A stretch of 64,000 nucleotides of DNA from Limnobacter sp. 130 (GCF_902506325.1 NZ_LR732331.1:174732-238731), one strand, 5' to 3'. Positions 1 through 9,501 are shown, counted from the first letter of the stretch. The notes: generated from the sequence alone by a model not told the origin. A program made the numbers and translations.

Positions 1-37
1 TATCAGGCGATTATACGCCGACAACACGAAGTGCCCT

Positions 38-328
38 TTAACTTGACCGGGCAAGTACCCATGTCGATAGCACAGCCAATGCCGCTGCGGCCATTACCCA
101 AAGCACCAAGCCAAAACCAATGCCCTCAACAAGGACCATCAGGATTGCGCTGACCAGCAAGGCAAGAACACCTGCAATGCGACGCAGCATAATTGTTCGC
201 AGCCCGATTGCGTTGCAGCGCCCAGCCCAACGGCGATGGCGAAAGTGGGCCTGCTGGGACAGTGCAATGGACAGCAAACCAAAAAACAGAAGCGGCAAGG
301 CCAACGCAAGCTGCAGTGTTAGTTGCAT
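38..328 (-). CDS. DUF3325-like small inner-membrane protein
   Basis: A 96-residue, very hydrophobic protein with about three membrane helices. I start it at the ATG at 328, which overlaps the stop region of the upstream PepSY gene by 10 bases; the longer reading frame upstream of this ATG is only antisense-like polar sequence. Small proteins of this kind (DUF3325) are known as the last gene of TonB-receptor iron-uptake clusters in Proteobacteria, after a DUF3649 protein and a PepSY membrane protein, which is exactly the order here. The biochemical role is unknown. Family assignment rests on context and hydrophobicity pattern, not on a diagnostic motif. Confidence 0.7.
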   Translation of the reverse strand: MQLTLQLALALPLLFFGLLSIALSQQAHFRHRRWAGRCNAIGLRTIMLRRIAGVLALLVSAILMVLVEGIGFGLVLWVMAAAALAVLSTWVLARSS

Positions 329-1956
329 TTCAAGGCCTCGCTGTGTGCAGGCTGCCTGGCTGAAGACTTGATCACAACTTTGCGAGCCGTGTAAATGCCG
401 CTTGCAACCATGATGAGCAAACCAATATCGATGGCCAATGAATTCATGTCCCCTTGGCGAATTGCTGCGACCATGCCACCTGTGTTGATCTGGTTCAGTA
501 ACCAGGCCAGACCACACAGCACGGTGAATGCCACCGTGGGTGCAAACCACTGGCTGCTTCGATGGGCTTGCGCATGGATCTGTAAATGCCGGCCTTTGCG
601 GGCGTTGACAAAAGCCCAGACAATACTGCCAACCCAGACCCCATAAAACACCCAGGTTTCCACTGTGGCGCGGTTGTTGAGGTGATCTGGAATAAGCTGG
701 TTGGCCACCAGAAAAGCCGCGGTGGCGATCATCATGCCCAGTGTGCCGCCCACAGTCAGCGCTTGAACTACGGTAAACCCGGGCAGCTTTTTCTTGTGGT
801 GTTGAACACGGCGTGCTTCAAGCCAAAACAGAAAACCGGTGTGAATCATGACGCAACCGAGCAAGCCGCCAATCACGTACAGCACGCGCAGCGCTGCGTG
901 GTCGAATTGAATGAAGTGAAGGCCGTTGATCCAGTGCGTAAACCCCTTGATGGGTTTGGGTTCGTGGGCGTGGAGCAGCGCACCGGTGTGCAGCAGCAGT
1001 GTGTCTGCGTGGGTGCTCATCGCAATGCTGCGTGCGGGAAATACCCTGCGAATTTCAAGCGTCGCATTGCTGTCGGTCAGGTTGCGAATGTTGATGGCGT
1101 CGGCACGTGCTGGTTCGCCCAAGGCTTGGCTCCATGCCGCTTCCCGTGCCTGAACAAGCGCAGGCACACTTTTTAATGCGGCAAGCTGTTGATCGGTGTT
1201 TTCAATAAAGTCACTGGCTGGCAAATTGATAAAACCGCTCATGGCCTTTTGTGCAGCGGCCTTGTCGTTATCAAATGCAGCCAGTGTGGCCCACGGAAAA
1301 TAGATGGAGAAGAAAATCAACAACCCTGTGAAAGTGATGATGAAATGAAACGGCAGTGCCACCACGCTGCTCAGGTTGTGTAAGTCGAGAAGACTGCGCA
1401 CCGTGTGCTTTTTGGGGCGAAACACAAAGAATTCAGCCAGCAGTTTCCGATGAAGCACAATGCCGCTGATGAGCAGGGCCATCATGGCCAGGCCTGCAAT
1501 ACCCAGCATGAAATAACCCACATCTTTCCACGCAATATTGAACTTGTAGTGGAAGGGGAAAAAGAAGCCGCTGCCCCCCAAGGTGTGTTCATTGCTGACC
1601 ACCTTGCCAGTGTCGGGATCCATGAAATAGGCTTTCAAGCTGCGATCGGGTTCGACAATGCGGATCAATGTCATGGGCGTGCGCTCGGTGGGCAGGCGCA
1701 ATCGAATGTTGTCGGATTCGGGCGCCAGTTCACGCGCTTTCATCAACACGGCTTCAAGTTGTTGCGGGCTCAGTGTGCAGCATTCACCGGCTATGCTGCG
1801 GCTCTCGGGGTGCATCCAGCGATCAAATTCCCGGTCAAATACCGTCAGTGTGCCCATCCAGAAAACGGCGAACAACAAAAAGCCAATGAACAGGCCAAAC
1901 CAGGTGTGAAACCAGGCCATGTGTTGGCGAACGGATGGGGCTTTGTGCTTGCTCAC
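319..1956 (-). CDS. PepSY-associated transmembrane protein of an iron-uptake cluster
   Basis: A 545-residue inner-membrane protein with an N-terminal helix at about residues 15-37, a long periplasmic PepSY-type region, and further helices near 140-165, 200-225, 370-390 and in the C-terminal third. Proteins of this architecture accompany TonB-dependent siderophore receptors. They have been proposed to act as inner-membrane ferric-siderophore reductases, but this has been shown for few members. The gene overlaps the DUF3325 gene downstream and begins 9 bases after the DUF3649 gene upstream, so the three are probably co-translated within the operon that starts at hemP. I see no frameshift or missing segment. 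Confidence 0.85.
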   Translation of the reverse strand: MSKHKAPSVRQHMAWFHTWFGLFIGFLLFAVFWMGTLTVFDREFDRWMHPESRSIAGECCTLSPQQLEAVLMKARELAPESDNIRLRLPTERTPMTLIRIVEPDRSLKAYFMDPDTGKVVSNEHTLGGSGFFFPFHYKFNIAWKDVGYFMLGIAGLAMMALLISGIVLHRKLLAEFFVFRPKKHTVRSLLDLHNLSSVVALPFHFIITFTGLLIFFSIYFPWATLAAFDNDKAAAQKAMSGFINLPASDFIENTDQQLAALKSVPALVQAREAAWSQALGEPARADAINIRNLTDSNATLEIRRVFPARSIAMSTHADTLLLHTGALLHAHEPKPIKGFTHWINGLHFIQFDHAALRVLYVIGGLLGCVMIHTGFLFWLEARRVQHHKKKLPGFTVVQALTVGGTLGMMIATAAFLVANQLIPDHLNNRATVETWVFYGVWVGSIVWAFVNARKGRHLQIHAQAHRSSQWFAPTVAFTVLCGLAWLLNQINTGGMVAAIRQGDMNSLAIDIGLLIMVASGIYTARKVVIKSSARQPAHSEALKCN

Positions 1957-1965
1957 TGCAATGGT

Positions 1966-2280
1966 TCACCAAGGAAAATAAATCACGATAGCGCACAGCA
2001 AGCCAAACAGAAGCCCTTTGGCGCTTAACCAGGCCAGGCTGCTGGTGCAGTAAATCCAAAGCATCCAGCAGGGCATGGCAAGATAAGCCAGCAACAGGCT
2101 CAGTGTCATCGCTTCGCTTTGTTCCATGCCTGCATTGAACAATAAAATAGCCATGGCTGCAGCGAGCAGGTTGGCCAAGGCCAAACCTGCAGGAAAGGCC
2201 AGCAGCAGGCAATAAATTTGCCGACTGCTGATTTTCAGCCATTGAATTTTAGAAACGGTAGTTTGCACTGAACACCACAT
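1966..2280 (-). CDS. DUF3649-like inner-membrane protein
   Basis: About 104 residues with three predicted membrane helices and a basic start, matching the small DUF3649 proteins that sit between TonB siderophore receptors and PepSY membrane proteins. The start is uncertain. The ATG at 2280 lies inside the end of the receptor gene (32-base overlap), a GTG at 2268 is an alternative, and neither has a strong ribosome-binding site, suggesting translational coupling to the receptor. Function is not known. Its position argues for a role in siderophore-iron uptake or receptor-linked inner-membrane transport. Confidence 0.65.
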   Translation of the reverse strand: MWCSVQTTVSKIQWLKISSRQIYCLLLAFPAGLALANLLAAAMAILLFNAGMEQSEAMTLSLLLAYLAMPCWMLWIYCTSSLAWLSAKGLLFGLLCAIVIYFPW

Positions 2281-4366
2281 TGCGTTCGACGCCGTAGAAG
2301 CAGTCACCCCGAGACAGGCAGGTGGACACGTATTCACGGTTGGCCAGGTTGGTGGCGTTCACTGCGTAGCGCCAGTCACCAGTTTCATAGGATAACATTG
2401 CATCCAGCAAGGTCACGCTGGGTGTGCGTACGTTGTCGACGCCGTCCCAGGATTCATCAATAAACCGCAGGCCTGCACCCCATTGCCAGCCTGGCAAACC
2501 GAACATGGCAAATTTTTGGCGGCCCCACAGGCTCAGTGTTTGTTTGGGCACTGTGGCAAGGCGTTTGCCTTGGCTGTTGGGGGCGGAATGGCGTGTCACT
2601 TTGGCACTGGTGTAGGCGTATGCGGCCAGAACATCCACTGTGGAGCTTAGGCGGTGATTTGCTTCCAGTTCCACACCTTTGCTTTCAGCCTCGCCAACCT
2701 GAATTTGATTGTTTGCTTGAGCCGGATCTGCAACACGGCGGTTGTTTTCCTTGATTTCATACACGGCTGCGGTGAGCAAGGATTTGCCATCGGGGGTTTC
2801 GTATTTCACACCCATTTCCTGCTGTTCGGCTTGTTGTGGTTTGAAAGGATTGCCAAAGAAATCCAGACCACCGATCGGCAAGAATGATTCGGAGTAACTG
2901 TAGTAAGGCATGGCACCAAAATCGGTGATGTAACCCAGGCTTGCTTTGTAAGTGTTGGTGGACGCATCCAGGTTTGAGGCTGGCGCATTGTCCGTTTCTG
3001 ATTTAGCCCAATCACGGCGAATGCCCACAGTCGAAAGCCAGCGTTTGTCGTACTTCACTTGGTGCTGGGCGTAAATGCCGGTTTGAGTTTGCAGTGTGCC
3101 CGCGATATCCCGTAGAACAGGCGCTGTAAAGTTGCCATATTGCGGGTTCAGGTAATCAATGGGTGCTGCACTGCCGCCCACACCACGTGCACCGCCCAAG
3201 GCGACCCGTTGATAATCCAGCCCAACAATGCTGGTGTTTTCAAAGGCGCCAACATTCCACTTGGCAGTCAGTTGTGAGTCGCTGGTCAAACTGTCGGCCA
3301 CGTTGTATTGCGAAATAGCCACACGGTTAATGGTCCGACCATCTGCATTGATGCGCGGCGTGAAGGCCGAGTAAATTGAGTTGTAGGAGACCGCGCTGTC
3401 GCTTTGCTTCACTTTCTGGCTGAAAGAAAACACGTCGTTCAAGCGATGATCAAATTCCAGTCCGTAAGCCGTTTGTTTGGACAAGTACAAATCAAAGCCG
3501 GGTTCGCTGATGAAGGTGTCGGTGGGAATGCGCCCGTTGGGTCCTTCAAAGCGCGTGCCCACAATCGGGAAAAAGCCGACCGACGATCCGGATCGATCGC
3601 GTTGCACATGGGCATAAGCGGTCAGGCTGGTGTCGGCACTTGGCTTCCAGGTGATCGATGGGGCAAACAGGTCGCGATCATCCGGGACAAAGTTCACTTG
3701 AGTGTCACTGTCGCGGGTCAGGGCAATCATGCGATACAGCACGGTTCCTTCTTCGTTCAGTGGGCCTGTCAAATCAAGGGCGAGTTGCTTGCGACCATAC
3801 TCGCCCAGTTGCATGCCCACTTCGCCTGCCTGTTTCGCTTGCGGGCGCTTGCTGACCATGTTCACCAGCCCGCCAAAACCGCCCTGACCGTACAGCACCG
3901 AGGAAGGGCCTTTCACCACTTCCACGCGTTCGAGGGTAAATGGATCGGGACGCACGTTGTTGTAGAAGCCGAACAATTGGCGCAAACCATCTTGATATTG
4001 CACAAACGAGGTGCCGCGAATAAAGGCCCAGTCGCCACGGTTGTCGAAACCATAAGAACCAGCGCTGACACCTGCGGTGTAGCCGAGCGTATCTTGTAGT
4101 GTCAATGCGCCTTGATCTTCCATGCGCTCGCGTGTAATGACCGAGATGGACTGCTGCGTTTCAACAATCGGGGTGCCGGTTTTGGTTGCTGAGAAAGTGC
4201 TGTTGGCTTTGTAGCCTTCGACGGGCGTGGCAGGGGTTTCTTCAGCTTGAACCTGACCTTCTACTTTGACTGAGGGCAAGGTGACAGCGTTTTGTGCATT
4301 GGAGAGTTGTGGCCAAAACAGGGCAATTGCGCTGATGGCGCAGGGCAGGATTTTTTTCGAGTTCAT
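2249..4366 (-). CDS. TonB-dependent siderophore receptor
   Basis: A 705-residue outer-membrane receptor. A signal peptide (about residues 1-24) is followed by a plug domain (about 60-165) with the typical ERVEVVKGPSSVLYG segment and the PQ-type loop, then a 22-strand barrel ending in NYRF with the terminal aromatic residue needed for outer-membrane insertion. The sequence is in the FhuE/FoxA/FpvA-like ferric-siderophore class; the actual ligand cannot be told. It lies 71 bases downstream of hemP and upstream of three inner-membrane accessory genes. Control by Fur is inferred from the box upstream of hemP. No N-terminal signalling extension is present, so a sigma/anti-sigma surface-signalling system is not expected. 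Confidence 0.92.
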   Translation of the reverse strand: MNSKKILPCAISAIALFWPQLSNAQNAVTLPSVKVEGQVQAEETPATPVEGYKANSTFSATKTGTPIVETQQSISVITRERMEDQGALTLQDTLGYTAGVSAGSYGFDNRGDWAFIRGTSFVQYQDGLRQLFGFYNNVRPDPFTLERVEVVKGPSSVLYGQGGFGGLVNMVSKRPQAKQAGEVGMQLGEYGRKQLALDLTGPLNEEGTVLYRMIALTRDSDTQVNFVPDDRDLFAPSITWKPSADTSLTAYAHVQRDRSGSSVGFFPIVGTRFEGPNGRIPTDTFISEPGFDLYLSKQTAYGLEFDHRLNDVFSFSQKVKQSDSAVSYNSIYSAFTPRINADGRTINRVAISQYNVADSLTSDSQLTAKWNVGAFENTSIVGLDYQRVALGGARGVGGSAAPIDYLNPQYGNFTAPVLRDIAGTLQTQTGIYAQHQVKYDKRWLSTVGIRRDWAKSETDNAPASNLDASTNTYKASLGYITDFGAMPYYSYSESFLPIGGLDFFGNPFKPQQAEQQEMGVKYETPDGKSLLTAAVYEIKENNRRVADPAQANNQIQVGEAESKGVELEANHRLSSTVDVLAAYAYTSAKVTRHSAPNSQGKRLATVPKQTLSLWGRQKFAMFGLPGWQWGAGLRFIDESWDGVDNVRTPSVTLLDAMLSYETGDWRYAVNATNLANREYVSTCLSRGDCFYGVERNVVFSANYRF

Positions 4367-4437
4367 GATGCTTGGTTGAAAAAAACGCTGGCTGGCTAAC
4401 GTGGTTCTGGCTGGCTTGCGATTTGAGGGTGAGAAAT

Positions 4438-4623
4438 TTATTTGGTTAAAATCAACTTGCCTTGGGCCGTAATTCGCAACCGGTATTCAGTGTTGTCATG
4501 AACAATGGTTCTTTCCCGACTGCCTTGAGGAAACAGCGTTGTTGTATTCAACGGCACAGCAGCAGCGGATTCGGTGCGGTGTGTCAAGGGCGTTCCTGTT
4601 TTAAGAGTCGGTTGCGTGTTCAT
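4438..4623 (-). CDS. hemP: hemin uptake protein HemP
   Basis: A 61-residue protein with the hallmark HemP C-terminus: LFPQGSRE followed by a basic, YRLR-containing strand and ending in GKLILTK. HemP proteins are small Fur-regulated cytoplasmic proteins. In Burkholderia, HemP has been described as a positive regulator of haem/iron uptake genes. Here it is the first gene of the minus-strand iron operon, directly upstream of the TonB receptor, and shares its upstream region with the divergent imelysin operon. The full-length C-terminal motif makes the call secure although the protein is short. Confidence 0.9.
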   Translation of the reverse strand: MNTQPTLKTGTPLTHRTESAAAVPLNTTTLFPQGSRERTIVHDNTEYRLRITAQGKLILTK

Positions 4624-4689
4624 GGTGGCCCGAAGTCAGTTGATTGCCTGCAATGAATGATGCGCAGTGTAATGGATGTTCTTATTAAT

Positions 4690-4704
4690 TGCAAATCATT
4701 CTCA
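4690..4704. promoter_or_regulatory. Fur box candidate between hemP and the imelysin operon
   Basis: The sequence TGCAAATCATTCTCA matches the 7-1-7 Fur inverted repeat (TGATAATNATTATCA) at 11 of 14 fixed positions and lies in an AT-rich stretch between two divergent iron-related operons. It would repress hemP with its receptor to the left and the imelysin/DUF1111 operon to the right when iron is sufficient. This is a pattern match; binding is not shown. Confidence 0.7.
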
Positions 4705-4756
4705 TTAAGATTAACATGTACCCTGTTTTGAATTGACTCAAAGGTTTTAATTCCTC

Positions 4757-5902
4757 ATGAAAAAGTGGATGGTTGCCGGTTTTGCCCTGGCATTGTGCAA
4801 CGTGGCTTTGGCTGCACCTTCAGCCGACGAGGTTGTAAGGGGTTATGGACAATTGGTGTATGCAAACTACACCGACTCTGTGAATGCTGCGAAAAAAATG
4901 CAAGCTGCCATTGATGCGTTTTTAAAAGCACCTTCGCAAGCTGAAATGAACACTGCAAAAAAAGCATGGCTTGATGCGCGTGAGTTCTACGGACAAACCG
5001 AGGCTTTCCGCTTTTATGGTGGCCCGATCGACGATGAGAATGGGCCGGAAGGCCAGATTAATGCGTGGCCCATGGACGAGTCGTATGTGGACTATGTGAA
5101 GGGCGATTCAAACAGCGGCTTCATTAACAACGGCAAATTCAACATCACCCGCGAAGCGCTGGTGGCGCAAAATGAACGTGGTGGAGAAGAAAACATTGCC
5201 ACTGGCTGGCATGCCATCGAGTTTTTGTTGTGGGGTCAAGACTTGAACGACGACGGTCCCGGTGACCGGCCCTACACGGATTACGTGAAAGGCAAGGGTC
5301 GCAATGCCGAGCGCCGCGCTCACTATTTGCGTGAAGTGACTGCCCTGTTGATTCATGATTTACAAACCGTGCAGTCTGCCTGGGCTCCCGCCACACCGGA
5401 TAACTTCCGCGCTGAATTTGAAAAGGGCGGCAAAGAGTCTGTTCGTCAAATTCTGGTTGGGCTGGGGTCTTTGTCGCGTGGTGAACTTGCAGGCGAACGG
5501 CTCGAGGTGGCTTTGTTCAGTCAGGATCAAGAGGATGAACATTCCTGTTTTTCAGACAACACCCATCGTGATGCGGTCAACAATGCGCAAGGCATATTGA
5601 ATGTGTGGACCGGCACATACAAGCAAGCCAGCGGTGCTTTGCTGAAAGTGCCTTCGCTGGCTGAAATGGTCGCCGCCAAAGCGCCCAATGTGGCCAAAGA
5701 AACCACGCAACAGATCCAGAAATCGGTGAGTGCAGCCAATCAAATTCAAGCACCGTTTGATCGGGAAATTATTGGCGGTACAGACGCACCCGGTCCGCAG
5801 CGAATCAAGGCGACAGTGGCCAGTTTGGTCAAACAGAGCACCTTGATCGTGGAATCTGCCAATGCAATTGGCATTACCCGGCTTACTTTGACCTTGCCTT
5901 GA
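4757..5902 (+). CDS. imelysin family (M75) iron-regulated periplasmic protein
   Basis: A 381-residue protein with a signal peptide (cleavage near residue 20) and an imelysin/EfeO-type four-helix fold. The family signature GxHxxE is present as GWHAIEFLLWG at about residue 150. Imelysins (IrpA, IcmP, the EfeO M75 domain) are iron-regulated periplasmic or envelope proteins thought to bind iron; an old assignment as a metallopeptidase is not well supported. First gene of a four-gene operon (imelysin, DUF1111, imelysin, DUF1513) resembling the Pseudomonas PA4370-PA4373 region. The ATG at 4757 gives a proper signal peptide. Divergent from hemP across the Fur box. Confidence 0.9.
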   Translation: MKKWMVAGFALALCNVALAAPSADEVVRGYGQLVYANYTDSVNAAKKMQAAIDAFLKAPSQAEMNTAKKAWLDAREFYGQTEAFRFYGGPIDDENGPEGQINAWPMDESYVDYVKGDSNSGFINNGKFNITREALVAQNERGGEENIATGWHAIEFLLWGQDLNDDGPGDRPYTDYVKGKGRNAERRAHYLREVTALLIHDLQTVQSAWAPATPDNFRAEFEKGGKESVRQILVGLGSLSRGELAGERLEVALFSQDQEDEHSCFSDNTHRDAVNNAQGILNVWTGTYKQASGALLKVPSLAEMVAAKAPNVAKETTQQIQKSVSAANQIQAPFDREIIGGTDAPGPQRIKATVASLVKQSTLIVESANAIGITRLTLTLP

Positions 5903-5916
5903 TTAGATACTTATCC

Positions 5917-7335
5917 GTGAAAAAAAATCGAAAATTAATAGTGTTTGCCTTGACCGCCACCTTGGTGGCGGGGGCTTCTTGGGCCGCAGGCGAGAGCATG
6001 ACTGCCCGCAGCGCTGGCGACGCGACAGTGTTTGCAGACGGTCGCAATGCCTTCTCATTTCCAGCCGCCAATTTGCCGGATGAAGAGCGTACCCGGTTTG
6101 CAATCGGCAACTCGTTTTTCAAGCGCAACTGGGTACAGGCGCCAGCGTCGACCACCGCGCGAGACGGTTTGGGGCCGCACTTTATTGCACGTTCATGTGG
6201 TGGTTGCCATGTTCAGGATGGTCGCGGAAAACCACCTGAAATATTGAATCGCTTGAACAGTGAGCAGCCTGTTGATTTGTTGTTCAGGATTTCAATTCCG
6301 GGTGTGGGTGATCACCATGGCGTTGTGGCCGAGCCCACTTACGGTGATCAGTTGAACAATGCCGCTGTCGACGGTGTAAAGCCGGAAGGCAAGATCAGGA
6401 TTGAAACCACGGAGGTGCGCGGCCAATACCCCGACGGCACACCGTATGTGCTGCAAAAGCCAAGCTACTCATTCACTGAATTGGCCTATGGGCCCATGCA
6501 CCCCAAGGTGATGGTGAGCCCACGCATTGCGCCACAGGTAATCGGTTTGGGTTTGCTGGAAGCGATTGAGGAAAAAGATGTGCTGGCCAATGCCAGGCAA
6601 CAGGCTGAGCAAGCGGGGCCGATCAAGGGTGTGCCCAATCGTGTTTGGGATGCCTACGCAAAGAAGGAGATGCTGGGCCGTTTTGGCTGGAAGGCCAATG
6701 TGGCTTCACTGGCCCACCAAACCGGCGGTGCGTTTCTGGGTGACATCGGGATCACCAGCAGTTTGTTTCCCGTTGAAAACTGTACACCCTCGCAAAAGGA
6801 TTGTTTGCAGGCACCCAATGGTTCTGACAATGGCGAGCCAGAACTGAGCGACAAACTGTTCAATGAAATTGTGTTTTATCAGGCCGTACTGGCACCGCCT
6901 GCCCGTCGCAATGTAAACGACGTACAGGTGTTGAAAGGGCAAAAGTTATTTGAACAGGCGCAATGTGCGGTGTGTCATCGCCCCGCTTACACCACGGGCA
7001 AAGTGCCATTTCCGGCCTTGAGCAGCAAAGCACTTGAAGGGCAGGAAATTTGGCCCTACACCGATTTGCTGTTGCACGACATGGGCGACGGGCTTGCCGA
7101 CAATCGCCCTGATTTTCACGCCAATGGCAGGCAATGGAAAACACCGCCTTTGTGGGGCATCGGCTTGATTCCCGATGTCAATAACCACATGCGTTTGTTG
7201 CACGATGGCCGTGCAAACGGTGTTGAAGAGGCCATTCTTTGGCACGGCGGAGAGGCGGAACTTAGCAAAAACCGTTTCATGAAATTTTCTGCTGAAGACC
7301 GCGCTGCCTTGATCCGTTTTGTGGAGTCGTTGTAA
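5917..7335 (+). CDS. di-heme c-type DUF1111 protein (putative thiol oxidoreductase)
   Basis: A 472-residue exported protein with two CxxCH heme-attachment sites, CGGCH near residue 94 and CAVCH near residue 350. This matches the DUF1111 di-heme family related to bacterial di-heme peroxidases. Members are often found beside imelysin genes under Fur control; a role in periplasmic iron redox handling is an inference. I prefer the GTG at 5917, which starts directly at the KK-type signal peptide; a TTG at 5899 overlapping the previous stop is the alternative. The stop overlaps the next start as TAATG, so translation is probably coupled. Confidence 0.87.
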   Translation: MKKNRKLIVFALTATLVAGASWAAGESMTARSAGDATVFADGRNAFSFPAANLPDEERTRFAIGNSFFKRNWVQAPASTTARDGLGPHFIARSCGGCHVQDGRGKPPEILNRLNSEQPVDLLFRISIPGVGDHHGVVAEPTYGDQLNNAAVDGVKPEGKIRIETTEVRGQYPDGTPYVLQKPSYSFTELAYGPMHPKVMVSPRIAPQVIGLGLLEAIEEKDVLANARQQAEQAGPIKGVPNRVWDAYAKKEMLGRFGWKANVASLAHQTGGAFLGDIGITSSLFPVENCTPSQKDCLQAPNGSDNGEPELSDKLFNEIVFYQAVLAPPARRNVNDVQVLKGQKLFEQAQCAVCHRPAYTTGKVPFPALSSKALEGQEIWPYTDLLLHDMGDGLADNRPDFHANGRQWKTPPLWGIGLIPDVNNHMRLLHDGRANGVEEAILWHGGEAELSKNRFMKFSAEDRAALIRFVESL

Positions 7336-8432
7336 TGCATCCTCAACACCAGCATGAATTGAAACATGGTTTATTGCGTGGACTCATTTGCATTGTGCTT
7401 GCTGGGGTTTTGCTCTTGGTGATTAATTTGGCTGCGGCTGCAAAGCCTGTAGACAGAAGTACTTTGTTGTTTCCGTATTACGACGCTTCGGAAGTGTTGA
7501 ACAGCACGGTGACTCACCACTACGCCAAAGACACGGCGGCGTTGTTGGCGCAGCTGGAGCAACTCGGCAATTCAACCGCGAAGTATTGTCAGGGTGATTT
7601 ACCGATTGATGCCTTGAAAACACAGTATTCAAAGACCTATCTGGTGTGGCTTGAATTGTCTGCTGTGGTGATGGGCCCGATGCTGCAGAACAATACAGTG
7701 CGGCAAATTGATTTTCGGCCATTGCGGGTGAACTTGCTTGAACGCGCAATCAAGAAACAGCCCCAGGGCGCCGAGGCCATGGCTTTGGTAGGAAGCCCGG
7801 CAAAGGGATTTCCGGCCATTGAATATTTACTGGGCCAACCAGGTTTCAAGGCCGCGTCGCCCCAGTGCAATTACGCGCAAGAGGTGGTGAGAGACATGAC
7901 TCGCACCGTGGCTGATTTGAACTGGCAACCCGCCAAACCAAACAGCGAAGAAGATGCTGATTCCTTGAAGGCCGACATGCAGCTGTATTTCAATCAACTG
8001 GTGGGTGCCACACACAACCTGGCTTGGGAGCGCATGGAAAAACCGTTGTTGAAAAGCAGGGACGACACCGCCAAAGGCGGCGCACCCGATTGGCCGTACG
8101 CTGAACTCGGGCTGACCGAAAACGCCTGGAAAGCGCAGTGGCAGGGCATTGCAGACTTGCTGGTGGTCAGCAGCCAGACCGTGCCCAACGCCGATCAACA
8201 GGTGGTGCCGCTGGAGGCCTACCTAAGGGGATTGGGCAAAATTGGTTTGGCGGACACATTGCTCGTTCACAGCAATGCAGTTACAGCTGCGGTGAAGGCC
8301 AACGATGTTTCGAAGCCTGCCAGTGTTGAACAATCGGTGAAGGCGTCAAAAGCCTTGAAAGGTTTTTTGGAAACTGAAGTGGCCAAAGGATTAAACGTGT
8401 CAATCCAGTTTTCATCTTCAGACGGCGATTGA
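7335..8432 (+). CDS. second imelysin-like protein, signature His replaced
   Basis: A 365-residue imelysin-family protein with an N-terminal hydrophobic segment (residues 15-36) that could be a signal peptide or a membrane anchor. The conserved GxHxxE signature appears as GFPAIEYLLG near residue 158: the glycine and glutamate are kept but the histidine is proline. The rest keeps the helical imelysin layout. This may mean loss of one metal ligand, leaving a structural or scavenging role next to the intact imelysin at 4757. Third gene of the operon, coupled by a TAATG junction to the di-heme gene and 4 bases ahead of the DUF1513 gene. Confidence 0.82.
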   Translation: MHPQHQHELKHGLLRGLICIVLAGVLLLVINLAAAAKPVDRSTLLFPYYDASEVLNSTVTHHYAKDTAALLAQLEQLGNSTAKYCQGDLPIDALKTQYSKTYLVWLELSAVVMGPMLQNNTVRQIDFRPLRVNLLERAIKKQPQGAEAMALVGSPAKGFPAIEYLLGQPGFKAASPQCNYAQEVVRDMTRTVADLNWQPAKPNSEEDADSLKADMQLYFNQLVGATHNLAWERMEKPLLKSRDDTAKGGAPDWPYAELGLTENAWKAQWQGIADLLVVSSQTVPNADQQVVPLEAYLRGLGKIGLADTLLVHSNAVTAAVKANDVSKPASVEQSVKASKALKGFLETEVAKGLNVSIQFSSSDGD

Positions 8433-8436
8433 GCCC

Positions 8437-9501
8437 ATGGTGTTGTCACGCCGACAATTTCTGTTGCAAGGCGGTGCAGTGGCACTGTCGCTGGCTTTAC
8501 CCTTGCCCTCAAGGGCCGCTGTGAATGGCAAGCACGCCAGCTTGCTTGCGGCCTGGCAACTGCCAACAGCGGTTTATCAGGTGGGTGTGCTCAGCTGGAA
8601 AAATACCCGCCTGTCGACCCCTTACACCATCGATTCGGCAGTGGATTTACCCACCCGCCCACATGGTTTGATGCACCTTCAGGGCGATGAGTATTTGGTC
8701 ATCGCGCGTCGCCCAGGCGACTGGATCATGCGCCTGAACATTCAAACCGGAGACACTGCGCGAACCTGGCAAGACGAAGACCGGCATTTGAACGGACACA
8801 GCGCAGTACACGGTGATTGCTTGTTCACCACAGAAACCGATGTGCTGACCGGGCAAGGTGTGCTGGGTGTTCGTCACCGGGAAACATTTGAGCTTCTCGA
8901 TGTGTGGCCAACGCAGGGTCGAGACCCGCATGAAATGTTGGTGTTGCCCGGCGGTGTGTTGGGTATCGATGAACCTTTTTTGTTGGTGGCCAATGGCGGC
9001 ATACAAACCCATGCAGACATGGGGCGCACGCAACTAAACCACTTGCCCATGGATTCTTCCGTGGTGGCCATGCACCCCCGAACGGGCAGGGTGTTGAACC
9101 AATGGACCCTGCGTGATTCGCGGCTCAGCCTGCGCCACATGGCCGTGCATGCCAGCGGTGTGGTGGGAATTGCCATGCAGGCCCATCATGCTGTAGAGGC
9201 CGATCAAGAGGCGGCACCAGTGCTTGCCTTGCTCGATGAGCAAGGGTTGCGCCCGGTGGCTGAGTCGATTGGTGTGAACGGCTATGCAGGCGATATTGCC
9301 ACCACGCCCGAAGGCTTTGTGATCAGTTGCACCAAGAATGATTCAGCGGCCCAGTTTGATTTACAAGGCAAATTGCTGAATACGCAGCAGGCCAAAGCAG
9401 CCTGCGCCTTGGCCTCGCGGGGCGGTGAAGTTTGGTTGGGGCACCAGGCCGGTGAAGACAAGAATTCATTCGCACTGGACAATCACTGGCTGCTTATTTA
9501 G
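8437..9501 (+). CDS. DUF1513 protein, Tat-exported beta-propeller-like
   Basis: A 354-residue protein with a twin-arginine signal (SRRQFLL at residues 4-10 followed by a hydrophobic stretch and a cleavage region near residue 28). This predicts export in a folded state. The body consists of repeating beta-rich segments compatible with a propeller, as proposed for DUF1513 proteins encoded beside imelysins. No cofactor motif is obvious. It is the last gene of the Fur-linked operon, and its end overlaps by 8 bases the end of the convergent PQQ dehydrogenase gene. Exact function is unknown. Confidence 0.82.
   Translation: MVLSRRQFLLQGGAVALSLALPLPSRAAVNGKHASLLAAWQLPTAVYQVGVLSWKNTRLSTPYTIDSAVDLPTRPHGLMHLQGDEYLVIARRPGDWIMRLNIQTGDTARTWQDEDRHLNGHSAVHGDCLFTTETDVLTGQGVLGVRHRETFELLDVWPTQGRDPHEMLVLPGGVLGIDEPFLLVANGGIQTHADMGRTQLNHLPMDSSVVAMHPRTGRVLNQWTLRDSRLSLRHMAVHASGVVGIAMQAHHAVEADQEAAPVLALLDEQGLRPVAESIGVNGYAGDIATTPEGFVISCTKNDSAAQFDLQGKLLNTQQAKAACALASRGGEVWLGHQAGEDKNSFALDNHWLLI

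Noticed and set aside
586..1176. Long plus-strand open frame opposite the PepSY gene
   Set aside because: It is antisense to a clear membrane protein gene, has no ribosome-binding site and encodes a His/Gln/Val-rich sequence typical of shadow frames.
3404..4099. 231-residue plus-strand frame inside the TonB receptor
   Set aside because: Antisense to conserved receptor sequence; composition is that of a reverse-frame shadow.
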